Shown: positions 56,159 to 64,000 of the stretch, piece by piece
Numbering within the stretch: position 1 is the first letter of the stretch
How the letters are laid out: each line of letters begins with the position of its first letter
Assembly: GCF_030817415.1 (NCBI RefSeq)
Contig: NZ_JAUSZI010000001.1
Span: forward strand, 1 to 64,000
DNA from: Streptomyces umbrinus
GTDB taxonomy: Bacteria > Actinomycetota > Actinomycetes > Streptomycetales > Streptomycetaceae
Reading direction: 5' to 3'
DNA: 64,000 nucleotides
Translations under genes and position numbers: made by a program
The notes under the pieces: model-generated
What the model was told of the DNA's origin: nothing
The model's input: only the letters and a program-made list of their open reading frames with translations
Databases searched by the model: none

Positions 56159-56415
56159 GCGACACACCCTGGCCCGCACGCCTATCGCCCAAGGCACTGG
56201 CCGTCCTGGACGAACTCCCAGACCACGCCCGCGAGATGCTCCGCGACGTGATGGACATCGCCGGCCGCGACCCGTGGTCCTTCCCGCCCTTCGACAGCCG
56301 CGACCCCGAAGGCGAGGACGTCCGCGCCGCCGCGGTCGGACACCTCACCGCCGTCTACTGGATCAACCGCCCGGCCGGACGCCTGTACATCATCGACATC
56401 ATCTGGCTCGGATAG
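56155..56415 (+). CDS. RelE/ParE-like toxin candidate
   Basis: 86 aa from GTG 56155, overlapping the previous stop. The pattern PARLSPKALAVLDELPDHAREMLRDVMDIAGRDP, two helices, then a beta sheet VGHLTAVYWINRPAGRLYIIDIIWLG, fits RelE/ParE toxins, ending in the typical I-D-I-x-W strand. Would act on ribosome-bound mRNA or gyrase; which cannot be told. The pair likely stabilises the plasmid. Confidence 0.7.
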   Translation: MSDTPWPARLSPKALAVLDELPDHAREMLRDVMDIAGRDPWSFPPFDSRDPEGEDVRAAAVGHLTAVYWINRPAGRLYIIDIIWLG

Positions 56416-56478
56416 CCCTCAGCCCTGATGTGATCACGCTTCTGCCTCGCCAGAGTCCGTGGGAGTGGATGGTCGTCG

Positions 56479-56515
56479 TGTGGGTGGACCAGGTCGTCGA
56501 TCTCGGCTCGAACGG
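56479..56515 (+). pseudogene. tpg fragment (short)
   Basis: TGGGTGGACCAGGTCGTCGA and the next ten bases match the tpg 3' region (codons for WVDQVVDLGS) with few changes. Nothing else of tpg remains here. Confidence 0.6.
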
Positions 56516-56633
56516 CGTGTGTGCGCCACCATCGGCTTCGGCCATTGCTTCTTTGCCCACTCCCGCATGTCAGTGCCGGGTCCTACCTTGGAAACAGCGC
56601 GTTTCACGCATTGCTACCGGGTGGGGGACATCT

Positions 56634-57965
56634 GTGGCGAACGGTGTGTGGCATGCCGGCCTCCGGCGGGTTCTCGAGCTCGACAAGGAAGACCTCGGCC
56701 TGGACAAGGATGACCCGGTCCTGGAGGACATCGGGTTGAGCGTGCCGGAGCTGAGAGAGAGCCTGCAGCAGCCGGTGGCGGAGCGAGACCGGGAGCTCCT
56801 TGTCTGCGCGGAGCGAAGCCGGGGCCGCCCGTGCAAGGCAGAACTGAGCGGGGTCAAAAGCCCCCACATGTACGTGCGCAAACACCGCGGCCCGGACGGC
56901 GCCCTGCGCCTGCGCGCCGTCCACCTTCCCACCGCGCACGAGATGACAGCGGAGGAAAGCGACCGGCACAAGGCCATGAAGGACTTCCTGGCCCGCACCG
57001 CACAGGCAGCCGGCCTCGAAGTCCACGTGGAGAAAGCCACCAAGACCCGCACCTCCCGGCCCGACGTGACGATCATCGGCTCCGGCGGCGTGAGCCTGGG
57101 ATGCGAAGCGCAGTACTACAACGCCGGCGCAGGCACCGTGCTGCGCCGGTCGAAGGCCCACGCGGATGCCGGGCTGACCGCCAACTGGATCACCCACGAT
57201 GACCGGTTCCACCTGATCGACCGGTCCAACTGGATGCTGACCCGGGAGGTGACCTGGCGGCACATCAGCAACGCGGCCGACCTCGCACTCGTGGGCGGCT
57301 TCCGCGCCCTCGTGGAATGGCGGTGCACGGCGAGCGCCGAACGCCCCTGCCCCAACAGCAAGCTGATAACAGGCTGCGGGAAGATCCATCTGGAGTGGGA
57401 CACCCCTCGCCGCCTGGACGACGAAGGCACCGGATGGACCGGCCATCAGGGCAGCACGAACGGCACCACCGTCGGCCAGACGCTCATCGCCGCGGCCACC
57501 GGCAGTGTCACGCCTCTGTTCGTCGCCTCCCGCACAGACCGACGCGCCGGCGCCTACATGTGGGTATCCGCAGACGACCAGACCCGATGGGCCGATTACC
57601 AGGACAACCAGCTCCCCGACCCCCAAGTCGACCAGGCCCAGGACGAGGAGATCCGCTTTTCCGGCAACGACGCAGACACCACCTGCACCTTCGGCGAGGA
57701 CACATACTTTCCCGGCGCACCGCTGGAACGCCGGGGTGCCCACGGCGCGGACCTCGCGCTGACAGCCGACAACCCCGCACCCTCCCGGACCGCCCTCTCG
57801 CTGCCCGGCCCCCACAGCGCCAGTGAAGCCCGCGCCGTCGTACGCCTGATCGCTCCGAACATTCCACGGCCGCATCCCGGCGTATGCGAGATCGGCACGC
57901 CGAAGTGCGGACAGCCGGCCCGTTTGTACGCGGGCGGCTGGCGGTGCGAAGCACACCGTCCGTAG
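56634..57965 (+). CDS. CoiA-like nuclease-fold protein
   Basis: 443 aa from GTG 56634 with GGGGGAC upstream. Residues 105-190 have the CoiA pattern: EESDRHKAMKDFL (E107/E108, H112, K116), SRPDVTIIG (D144), LGCEAQYY (E158, Q160), then RRSKAHADAGLTANWITHD, a PD-(D/E)xK-type nuclease core. A C-terminal part has CPNSKLITGCGKIHLEW and CEIGTPKCGQPARLYAGGWRCEAH, zinc-ribbon-like. CoiA is known in DNA uptake of Firmicutes; here it may process incoming DNA. Not in an operon. Confidence 0.7.
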   Translation: MANGVWHAGLRRVLELDKEDLGLDKDDPVLEDIGLSVPELRESLQQPVAERDRELLVCAERSRGRPCKAELSGVKSPHMYVRKHRGPDGALRLRAVHLPTAHEMTAEESDRHKAMKDFLARTAQAAGLEVHVEKATKTRTSRPDVTIIGSGGVSLGCEAQYYNAGAGTVLRRSKAHADAGLTANWITHDDRFHLIDRSNWMLTREVTWRHISNAADLALVGGFRALVEWRCTASAERPCPNSKLITGCGKIHLEWDTPRRLDDEGTGWTGHQGSTNGTTVGQTLIAAATGSVTPLFVASRTDRRAGAYMWVSADDQTRWADYQDNQLPDPQVDQAQDEEIRFSGNDADTTCTFGEDTYFPGAPLERRGAHGADLALTADNPAPSRTALSLPGPHSASEARAVVRLIAPNIPRPHPGVCEIGTPKCGQPARLYAGGWRCEAHRP

Positions 57966-58107
57966 CCCGGCAGCGGAATGCCGGTGAGATTCCTCGTTTG
58001 AGGCCTCCGAGCCCGTGTCGTTGCTGATGCGGGGCGAGGATCAGCGGGACATCGGCCGAAGAGAGGTCTGTGCGCGGTGTGGGTGAATCCGTCGGCCAGG
58101 GCGACCC

Positions 58108-58653
58108 TCAGCTCTCCGGTGGGGAACTGGCATCTGTCTCCAGAGCCTGCTCCTGTCGCGCGAATTCAGTCAACCAATCCATGTCCTGCTTCCGTTGGTC
58201 AGACCCGTACGTTGAGACTGCGTAAGACGCCACGGCGGGCAAGAGCATCACCGCGAAGAACCCGACCATCACGGACGTGAGACAAAACCACGCGGTCACG
58301 GGCTCAGCCTTCTGGCTACTTGCGAGCCACACGAGAGAAAAGCCCTCGGCAGTCAGCAAGAGGCTCGCGACGCACAAGTAGGCGAATGCCGTGCGCCGCT
58401 TGGCCGGAGGCTCGACCGACGGCGACTCAGGCAGCGAGCGCCGGCCTTCATCCAGGATCGACAGGATCTCTTGTACCCGCGCCCCACCGGTACGGCCCTC
58501 GACTGTCTCAGCAAGGCGCCGCGCCCGGCGCAGGGACGCGCCGAAGGCCTGCGTACCCTCCCACCGCTTGATGTACTGGCTCCACTCCACAGCGGCCACG
58601 AGCCAAATGACGGGGGCCACGGCAGCAATCGTGGCCGCGAACGTCTCGGTCAT
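58108..58653 (-). CDS. Multi-pass membrane protein
   Basis: 181 aa from ATG 58653; ATG 58710 is an alternative. Membrane segments: ETFAATIAAVAPVIWLVAAVEW, TAFAYLCVASLLLTAEGFSLVWLA and VTAWFCLTSVMVGFFAVMLLPAVASYAV, with a charged loop between the first two (RRARRLAETVEGRTGGARVQEILSILDEGRRSL). Unknown function. Confidence 0.65.
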   Translation of the reverse strand: MTETFAATIAAVAPVIWLVAAVEWSQYIKRWEGTQAFGASLRRARRLAETVEGRTGGARVQEILSILDEGRRSLPESPSVEPPAKRRTAFAYLCVASLLLTAEGFSLVWLASSQKAEPVTAWFCLTSVMVGFFAVMLLPAVASYAVSTYGSDQRKQDMDWLTEFARQEQALETDASSPPES

Positions 58654-58792
58654 CTTCACAGCTGAAGTGTGCACTGGAGAGGCCGGCAACTCGGCATTCG
58701 CGGTCAGCATGATGTAGCCGGAGGCTGGTCGCTGTCGGCCCGGGCACCGGGAAAGGGCCCAGGACGCTTTCACGGCGTTCCGGGTTTCAGCC

Positions 58793-58881
58793 AGCGACAA
58801 CCAGGAGCTGGACGATGTGTGGGCAACCTCGACTCGCCGTCAGTATCAGGTACGTCACCAACGTCGGCTTTCGCCGCCTGA
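58793..58881 (+). pseudogene. tpg 3' end fragment
   Basis: GACAACCAGGAGCTGGACGA and GTACGTCACCAACGTCGGCT match the last 35 codons of tpg, but the middle (VDQVVDLGSQWG) is deleted or scrambled and the frame is broken; GCCGCCTGA ends both. Confidence 0.7.
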
Positions 58882-58939
58882 CGGGGAAATGGCCCCGACC
58901 GTGGACCTAAAGCAGTTGCTGCTGTCTCGCGTCGCTGCG

Positions 58940-59758
58940 CTACTGAGGGGCCGCTTGTACTCGTGGTAGTGCGTCGAGGATGGCGATCATGGAAGTGATC
59001 CAGCGGTCGACGTCTGGGAGCTCGGCTTTGCGACGAGTCCAGGCTTCGTCGGATACGTGGGAGAAGGGGGTGCAGCGGAACGCGTCCTGAGGGCCGCGGC
59101 CGATGTTCGGCAGTTCTCCCGTGATGGTGATTGAGGCTGCTCGCGGTGGCCACTCCAGGCCGCAGTCGGCGGCGATCGCCTGGACGCTCTGGCATTGGCT
59201 CCAGCTCTCGATCATGCCGCCGCTCCAATTGATGCCGGATGCGTGATAGGCGATTGGCACGCCTGTCAGGGCTTCGATGCGTCGGTTGCGCTCGATCAGC
59301 AGGTCCTGATACCTCTGCGCCGCAATCGGGCCGGGCGTCATGAGGCGGTGGGGTGCCGGGGCGGGAAACTGGATCCGCATCTCGTCGTGCAGCACTTTGA
59401 TTGCTTCAAGTTCGGCCCTGACCTGCAGTCGGTCAGGAGGGCTGAACACGGCCATCACGGTGTCATTCATGAGGCGGCCCGTCAGTGATGCCCGCTGTTG
59501 CGCTCGCCGCTCGGCGGCGGCCTGAGCGAGGTGTTGCTGCAGTTCGTTGATGACGAGCAGCGCTACGGGGAGCGCGAAGAAGAAGCAGACCAGACTTGAG
59601 CTGACGTTCGTGAGGAACGCGTGCTCATCCCAGAATTCGCTGGCCTCATCTTGCACGCCGGCGGCGAAGCCCAGGATGCCCAAGGGGAGGCCGACGACGA
59701 CGGTCCATTGAACGCTGCCTGGCTTCCGGAGCCACCACGCGGCAAGTCGAGAGAGCAT
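58940..59758 (-). CDS. Two-pass membrane protein with cytoplasmic domain
   Basis: 272 aa from ATG 59758. Two membrane segments near the start (WTVVVGLPLGILGFAAGV and SSSLVCFFFALPVALLVINEL), then a helical stalk (LQQHLAQAAAERRAQQRASLTGRLMNDTVMAVF) and a soluble domain (ELEAIKVLHDEMRIQFPAP...RYQDLLIERNRRIEALTGVPIAYHAS...ITSMIAILDALPRV). Unknown; resembles several actinobacterial membrane-anchored proteins of no known role. Confidence 0.65.
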   Translation of the reverse strand: MLSRLAAWWLRKPGSVQWTVVVGLPLGILGFAAGVQDEASEFWDEHAFLTNVSSSLVCFFFALPVALLVINELQQHLAQAAAERRAQQRASLTGRLMNDTVMAVFSPPDRLQVRAELEAIKVLHDEMRIQFPAPAPHRLMTPGPIAAQRYQDLLIERNRRIEALTGVPIAYHASGINWSGGMIESWSQCQSVQAIAADCGLEWPPRAASITITGELPNIGRGPQDAFRCTPFSHVSDEAWTRRKAELPDVDRWITSMIAILDALPRVQAAPQ

Positions 59759-60324
59759 GCCTGAAGGGACACAGCGCAACTGCTGGTGGTTCCTGTGGCG
59801 GTGGCGTGGGCTTGGTACGGCGAACTTTGCTGCGCGGTGGGATCCTGCGGCCGTCACTGGGCGGCGAGATTCCTTGGGTTCTATCGCGAGCGTCACCGTC
59901 TGCATGAGGGTGGCGACGGCCACACTGACGAGGAGTGAGGACTTCGCAGCTGGATGATGCCAGGCCGTATGGGGGCGTGGCGGGGGTTCGGGGGCGCGTG
60001 GGGTGGTGGGTGCGCCGGGTGGGGCAGGGGTGTGATGCAGAACACGATGGCGATACGGAGAGTTGTTCGCAGCTTCGTTCGGGCGGGTTAGGCCTGGTCA
60101 GGGGACTACTGAGGGTGACTAGCAGTGCTTGTTGAAGGTTGCACAGTGCTGCCGGGTGAAGACCGTCGGTGATTTTCTGCGGGGCGCATGAGTGTTCCGC
60201 CCTCTAAATCACTTAGGTAGGGGTCAGGCCCAACGGCCTGTCGGCGCAGGCGAGTTGGCGCCGGGTCCCTGCTGAATCCCACGAGAGGATCTTCGCTCAT
60301 GTCCCCTGTCCACGGGAGGCACGT
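59759..60324. other. Gap without a gene
   Basis: 566 bases with no credible open frame; it should contain the promoter of the sigma-factor gene at 60325. Nothing distinctive seen. Confidence 0.5.
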
Positions 60325-60948
60325 GTGAGGTACGACGACGCCCCGGACAGCACCCCGCCGGAGGAGCACGGTGTTGGACTGTCGCAGTCCATGTATGTGC
60401 CGCTGGAGCTGCCGCTGGACTTCGAGGCCTTCTACCTCGGCCACCAGGAGCCCTTCCACGCCTACGCGGAAGTCCACTTCGGGACCCGGGCCGCGGCCGA
60501 GGAGGTCATACACGAGGTCTTCCTGGAGATCCACGCCGGCTGGACGCAGCTGCTGAGCGCGGGCAACCTCGAGCAGGGCGCGTGGGCGATCGTCCGGCGG
60601 GCCGTGCACGACCGCCTGGAACTGGAAGGGCGGGCGCCGGCCTTCGTCATCAACGGCCCCATCGCCCAGGCCCTGGACAAGGCACTGACCACGGCCCGGG
60701 AAAAGCTCCACAAGATGGAGTCCAGCAGCGGCCTGTACGAGGCGATCGCGGAACTGCCCAACCGGCAGTTCGAGGTCATCGTGCTGCGCTACGTCCTGGG
60801 CTACCCCACCGCCAAAGTCGCCTGGTACGTGGGCATCGACGAACGCACCGTCGGCCACCACCTGCGCCGCGCCAAGGAACGGCTGCGCCTGCGTCTGGGC
60901 CTGCCCGCCGACCGCAAGAAGCCCAAGCAGAAAGGAGCAGGATCATGA
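60325..60948 (+). CDS. ECF-type RNA polymerase sigma factor
   Basis: 207 aa from GTG 60325 with GGGAGG upstream. Region 2-like DFEAFYLGHQEPFHAYAEVHFGTRAAAEEVIHEVFLEIHAGWTQLL and region 4-like AIAELPNRQFEVIVLRYVLGYPTAKVAWYVGIDERTVGHHLRRAKERLRLRL with a clear HTH. It would direct RNA polymerase to a small set of promoters. Its stop overlaps the next gene's ATG, so partner regulation is likely. Confidence 0.85.
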   Translation: MRYDDAPDSTPPEEHGVGLSQSMYVPLELPLDFEAFYLGHQEPFHAYAEVHFGTRAAAEEVIHEVFLEIHAGWTQLLSAGNLEQGAWAIVRRAVHDRLELEGRAPAFVINGPIAQALDKALTTAREKLHKMESSSGLYEAIAELPNRQFEVIVLRYVLGYPTAKVAWYVGIDERTVGHHLRRAKERLRLRLGLPADRKKPKQKGAGS

Positions 60949-61613
60949 CCACCATCGACACCCTCCTGGACGGCGCCCGCATCCCGGTCACCGCACCACA
61001 GCGCTTCGACGTCGCCGCCGGCCTGCGCCGCCTGGCCGCCGACGCCTCCCGCCGCACCCCCACCACCGAAGTCACCCGCTCGGCACAGGCCGGCCAGCGC
61101 CTGGGCGTGGTCAGCCGGTGGGTCCTCAACGAACCCGACGCCGCCACCCACGTCGCAAAGATCGCCGAAGGCCCGGACCGCGGACCGCTCACCGAAGAAG
61201 AACTGGACGTCGACGGCGCCCTCGTCTTCGCCTGCCTGCTGTACCTGACCGGACATCAGGAATCCGCGCAGTTCTGGTGGCAGCTCGCCGCCGGCGCCGG
61301 CAGCCGCGCCGCCGCCTACTGCCTGCACCTCCACCACCTCGCCCTGGGCGAATCGAGGCGGGCCTGGCACTGGTTCCACCAGCTCACCCACTCCATGGCC
61401 GACACCGCCCCGCCCGACGCCGCCTTCCTCGAGGGCCTGGAGCTCTTCGCCCGCTACGTACGCACCAACGGCTCACGCGCCCTCGCCCCCACCGACCGCC
61501 TGGAGAGCGAGGTCGACCGGCTCGCCGCACGTACACCCGGCGCGTCCGTCATCGTCGCCCGGCCCGACCGGCAACTGGTCGCCAGCCTGCGGGAATTCGG
61601 CGCGGGCCGCTGA
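60945..61613 (+). CDS. Partner protein of the sigma factor
   Basis: 222 aa; ATG overlaps the sigma stop (ATGA), with AAAGGAGCAGG upstream. It is soluble: LRRLAADASRR near the start, then helical repeats (DGALVFACLLYLTGHQESAQFWWQLAAGAGSRAAAYCLHLHHLALGESRRAWHWFHQLTHSM) resembling Sel1/TPR units. No membrane segment or zinc anti-sigma motif, so it may be a soluble cofactor or anti-sigma of an unusual kind. Confidence 0.7.
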   Translation: MTTIDTLLDGARIPVTAPQRFDVAAGLRRLAADASRRTPTTEVTRSAQAGQRLGVVSRWVLNEPDAATHVAKIAEGPDRGPLTEEELDVDGALVFACLLYLTGHQESAQFWWQLAAGAGSRAAAYCLHLHHLALGESRRAWHWFHQLTHSMADTAPPDAAFLEGLELFARYVRTNGSRALAPTDRLESEVDRLAARTPGASVIVARPDRQLVASLREFGAGR

Positions 61614-61621
61614 CCCCCGAA

Positions 61622-61865
61622 CCCCCTTGCGCAAGAACCTGGAGCGGATCGAGCAGGTGTACCGGAGCGTGCGGCGAGAGGACGTCGCCTGCTACCTGAC
61701 CGCCCGTCTCAAGAAGGAGGGCCGATGAACGTCCGGCGCTGGGACCGGATCGTCGCCGTGGGGACGGCGGGCGACGACCAGGAGCTGGATGACGCCTGGG
61801 TGGACCAGCTCGTCGACCTCGGCTCGCAGTGGGGCCAGTACGAGTACGTCGGCTTCGCCGCCTGA
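61622..61865 (+). pseudogene. tpg pseudogene fragment with internal deletion
   Basis: Encodes LRKNLERIEQVYRSVRREDV, CYLTARLKKEGR then a stop; an overlapping ATG (61725) reopens MNVRRWDRIVAV and DQELDDAWVDQLVDLGSQWG ending VGFAA. It matches tpg from about residue 84, with about 30 codons missing, including the segment RGTRVEIHPINQS with the putative priming threonine. The last 46 codons could still be translated. Confidence 0.85.
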
Positions 61866-62777
61866 ACCCGGGGCGGCGCCAGCTTCTGCTGGAGAGACGG
61901 CGGCTGTCATACATTGCTCCCCTCACGGCGTCGTGTCGCCGGTCCCGTCACCGCTGTTGTCACAGCCCGCGCTCCGGGGCCGGCACCCATGGCGCAGGCT
62001 GCGCGGCAGTCGGCAGTCCGGATTCCCTCACGTGCGAGGTGAACTTTCGGCGGGTGCTGCGCTGGCACATCACGAGCCACACGAGGCTGCGCTCCGCGCT
62101 CTACGCCGACGAGACCACCGACAGGGCGAGGGAGCCGGGTCCTCCCCACCCCTGTTGCATCGGTTGCATGGTCCGGGCGGCAGGGGACCGACTTGCTAGA
62201 TCACCCTCGCTTGGGGTCCCCAGGGAAGTAGTCGGCATACCGATCACTCCGTAGCAAGCCCTGCGAGCTGCTATTTCCCGCAGAGACGCAACCAGAACCG
62301 CAACCAGGAGCGCGACTAGAGACGCGACCTGCGCTGTCCGTCCGCGGGGACCGGGTGCTCCGGCAGGTGACCGACCACCTTCAAGGCGTTGAGCGGGCAT
62401 TCGACCCGGCAGACCAAGTACGGGCGTCTATCGCACTCGTGACACCCATTCAAGCCTGACCAGCACGAAAGTCGCAGGTCAGGCGCCTCGAATGGGAGCC
62501 GCGTAGGAGCCAGGATCGGCGTGCTGGTCGCGTCGCTTGGCGGCATCACTCGTCTTTAGGTGGGACACCTACGCCGACTGCCCGCATGACCAGGAACACA
62601 CCTTTCATAAAAGGCCTGATCAGAGGGGAGTTGCGGAGCTAACCCCCACACCCAGCACCCTGAGCCGCCCCTGCCGAGCCATCTCGACAGGACGCAAGCA
62701 CCAAAGAAGCAACACCTTCTGACGCCTAACCACCGCACGCCCTAGCCGGGGCGTGCCCGATCCCGAGGGGGAATCCC
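61866..62777. other. Gene-poor stretch with 12-bp repeats
   Basis: 912 bases without a credible gene. It holds the shared 12-mer GAAGTAGTCGGC at 62225-62236 and a four-unit 12-bp repeat at 62285-62332. Confidence 0.6.
62285..62332. repeat. 12-bp tandem repeats, CGCAAC class
   Basis: Four exact-period units: GACGCAACCAGA, ACCGCAACCAGG, AGCGCGACTAGA, GACGCGACCTGC. Same core and period as 12849-12909. Confidence 0.8.
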
Positions 62778-62951
62778 GTGTCCACGCTCGCTCTGCTTGT
62801 CGCGCTGCTCCTGGTCGTCGTCGTGCTGCTGTTCGCAGCTGGCGCCGCCTACCTCGTGCACCGTCACCCGTCGTGGAACAAGCCGCTGATGGCCGCGTTC
62901 GGGGCTGTGACGGTCATGGCCGCTGTGGTCGGTCCCATCGTCGCCCGGTGA
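62778..62951 (+). CDS. Small two-helix membrane protein
   Basis: 57 aa from GTG 62778 with GAGGGGGAA upstream. Segment 1 is LALLVALLLVVVVLLFAAGA; segment 2 is MAAFGAVTVMAAVVGPIVA; between them HRHPSWNKP. Typical of small Streptomyces membrane proteins, often on plasmids. Confidence 0.7.
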   Translation: MSTLALLVALLLVVVVLLFAAGAAYLVHRHPSWNKPLMAAFGAVTVMAAVVGPIVAR

Positions 62952-62960
62952 GCTGCATGC

Positions 62961-63006
62961 GGCCGTGCGGGGTCGGGGCAGCGGGGAGCCCCGACCCCGC
63001 ACGGCC
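62961..63006. terminator. Strong hairpin terminator
   Basis: GGCCGTGCGGGGTCGGGG pairs perfectly with CCCCGACCCCGCACGGCC (62989-63006) right after the small membrane gene. Confidence 0.9.
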
Positions 63007-63031
63007 CGCAGGGCCGGCTCAGGGACATACG

Positions 63032-63265
63032 ATGATCGCCGTGACCATCCGCCGCACGCTCGGCGCCGGCCCCGAGGCTCTTGCCCAGGGCATCCGCGCC
63101 ACCCAGGCCGACCTTCTTGACGAGCTCCCCGGTGTCCGCATCGCAGATCTCGGCGAGCTGCGGGCCCGCGGAGTCGTTGGACACCTCGCCCCTGCACCAC
63201 CGAGAACCCGGCGCACCCTGGGGGCAGGACGCGCGGCCCCCGCCTCGCCCGACGCCTCCAGCTGA
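63032..63265 (+). CDS. Possible small protein
   Basis: 77 aa from ATG 63032, no strong ribosome site. MIAVTIRRTLGAGPEALAQG, then ATQADLLDELPGVRIADLGELRARGVVG and a Pro/Arg-rich tail. Codon bias is coding-like for the first 55 residues. Could be real or chance. Confidence 0.35.
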   Translation: MIAVTIRRTLGAGPEALAQGIRATQADLLDELPGVRIADLGELRARGVVGHLAPAPPRTRRTLGAGRAAPASPDASS

Positions 63266-63587
63266 GAGGTACACGGAGAACTCCCGGGATGAAGAAGGCC
63301 CCCGTGTAGCGGAGGCTCTCCTGGATTTGTTCGCCAGTCAGTGGCGGTTATGGAACCGGAGACAACCAGCATGCTGACGGCGCCACCCCCCTGCCGGCAG
63401 GGGGAAGCTGGCAGTTGCCTGCGGCGGGCAGCCCAGCCCAGAACAGGGCAAGGCTGCCGCGGCAGTCCGTTGTTCGCTTTCGTAGCCGCTGGTCCGCGCA
63501 GGCCAGCAGATGGCTGTTGTCTTCTGCTGGCGTCGATCACCGCTGACAGTGACTAGGACGTGGTCTGACGAACGGCGTGGAGCCGTG
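63266..63587. other. Gap without a gene
   Basis: 322 bases; a palindrome CCCCTGCCGGCAGGGG near 63388 could be a terminator. Nothing else seen. Confidence 0.4.
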
Positions 63588-63764
63588 TCACGAGCTGTTC
63601 TGACTGCCCCCCGGCTCAGATTTTGCGGAGGAGGTACGGCGGCGCCAGGCGCGGTTGGCGCCAGCTATGAGCGCGACGATGGCAGCCGTGGCGAGTTGGG
63701 CTGGCAGTTCGGTCAGGAGGCCGTGGAGTAAAACGCGAACAGCCTGCTGAAGGACATCGGGCAT
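63588..63764 (-). CDS. Small membrane-associated protein
   Basis: 58 aa from ATG 63764 with GGAGA upstream. MPDVLQQAVRVLLHGLLTEL then a hydrophobic stretch (PAQLATAAIVALIAGANRAW) and a basic, Ser-rich tail (RRRTSSAKSEPGG). Common type in Streptomyces, function unknown. Beyond it, 63765-64000, I see no gene. Confidence 0.55.
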   Translation of the reverse strand: MPDVLQQAVRVLLHGLLTELPAQLATAAIVALIAGANRAWRRRTSSAKSEPGGSQNSS

Positions 63765-64000
63765 CAGTAAGGTCTCCAGAATGCGCTGGGTAGAGGGTTG
63801 CACTCCGTATGCAGCCGGGGTGTTGCGGCAACGGGTGTGCCCCACACGCTGCAGGTGCTGGCCTGGGCTGGTCTATTTGTCCGCCACCCCGGCGGGACAA
63901 GATCGGATAAGCCCGCGTTGTCCGCGTAGCAGGCGAGGGATGAAGGAGCAGCAGGTTGCCTGACAAAGGCCGGCGCACCCGACCTTGGGGCGGGTTGAGA

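Noticed and set aside
61725..61865. 46-residue frame that could be a small gene
   Set aside because: It is the tail of a broken tpg copy, so it is listed as a pseudogene fragment.
1..64000. CRISPR array or rRNA genes
   Set aside because: No regularly spaced identical repeats of 24-40 bases with unique spacers, and no rRNA-like conserved stretch, were seen; the 12-bp arrays have no spacers.

Overview
The window looks like the left end and first 64 kb of a conjugative linear replicon from Streptomyces or a close relative. The DNA is very GC-rich, GTG starts and GGAGG-type ribosome sites are common, and many small genes belong to families I associate with Streptomyces (DUF6233, DUF6207, DUF6292, DUF5999, WhiB). 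The first 280 bases hold a row of short palindromes whose complementary strand has mostly G-N-A three-base loops, the hallmark of Streptomyces telomere 3' overhangs. A rep-tap-tpg replication and telomere operon lies at 51.5-54.7 kb. I infer a linear plasmid, or less likely a chromosome arm carrying one; whether base 1 is the true terminus cannot be seen here.

Layout. 0-3.6 kb: telomere, a possible solitary transposon end, and a subtelomeric helicase. 3.6-14.6 kb: mixed accessory genes: a secreted peptide, a replication-relaxation family protein, a pentapeptide-like membrane protein, a Y-family polymerase homologue without catalytic acids behind a LexA-like site, several DUF genes and an ATP-dependent DNA ligase. 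Three arrays of 12-bp tandem repeats lie here, with a fourth at 62.3 kb. 15.7-17.6 kb: parA and its partner, with CCCC-N4-GGGG palindromes nearby. 18.2-33.2 kb: a long minus-strand series of small coupled genes: a sliding clamp, a DUF5131 protein, a deoxyribosyltransferase-like protein, an ASCH protein, a P-loop kinase, a divergent C5 methyltransferase, WhiB, a GGDEF protein and an orphan Pycsar-type effector. It also contains two broken copies of the clamp gene's 3' end.

33.3-43.3 kb is a transfer module: VirB4-like ATPase, its membrane partner, VirB6-like and pilin-like membrane proteins, a transglycosylase/NlpC-P60 wall hydrolase, an FtsK/TraB-like DNA pump and a Spd-like protein. GMCGGGTC-type repeats flank the pump gene and are candidate clt sites. 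No relaxase gene is visible. 43.3-46 kb carries small Cys-rich or unknown genes. 46.2-50.8 kb carries regulators (a UTRA-only protein beside a full GntR, and a TPR regulator followed by an acetyltransferase and a GIY-YIG protein). 50.8-54.7 kb is a Tap-like HTH protein, rep with five palindromic iterons inside its coding sequence, tap and tpg. 55-64 kb is a decayed accessory end with a toxin-antitoxin-like pair, a CoiA-like nuclease, membrane proteins, an ECF sigma factor with a coupled partner, and three fragments of the tpg 3' end.

Together these genes would let the element copy itself from an internal iteron origin, finish its ends with Tap/Tpg, partition with ParA/ParB and spread by a double-stranded DNA pump with an envelope-spanning apparatus. 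All functions are read from sequence patterns; no database search was possible.
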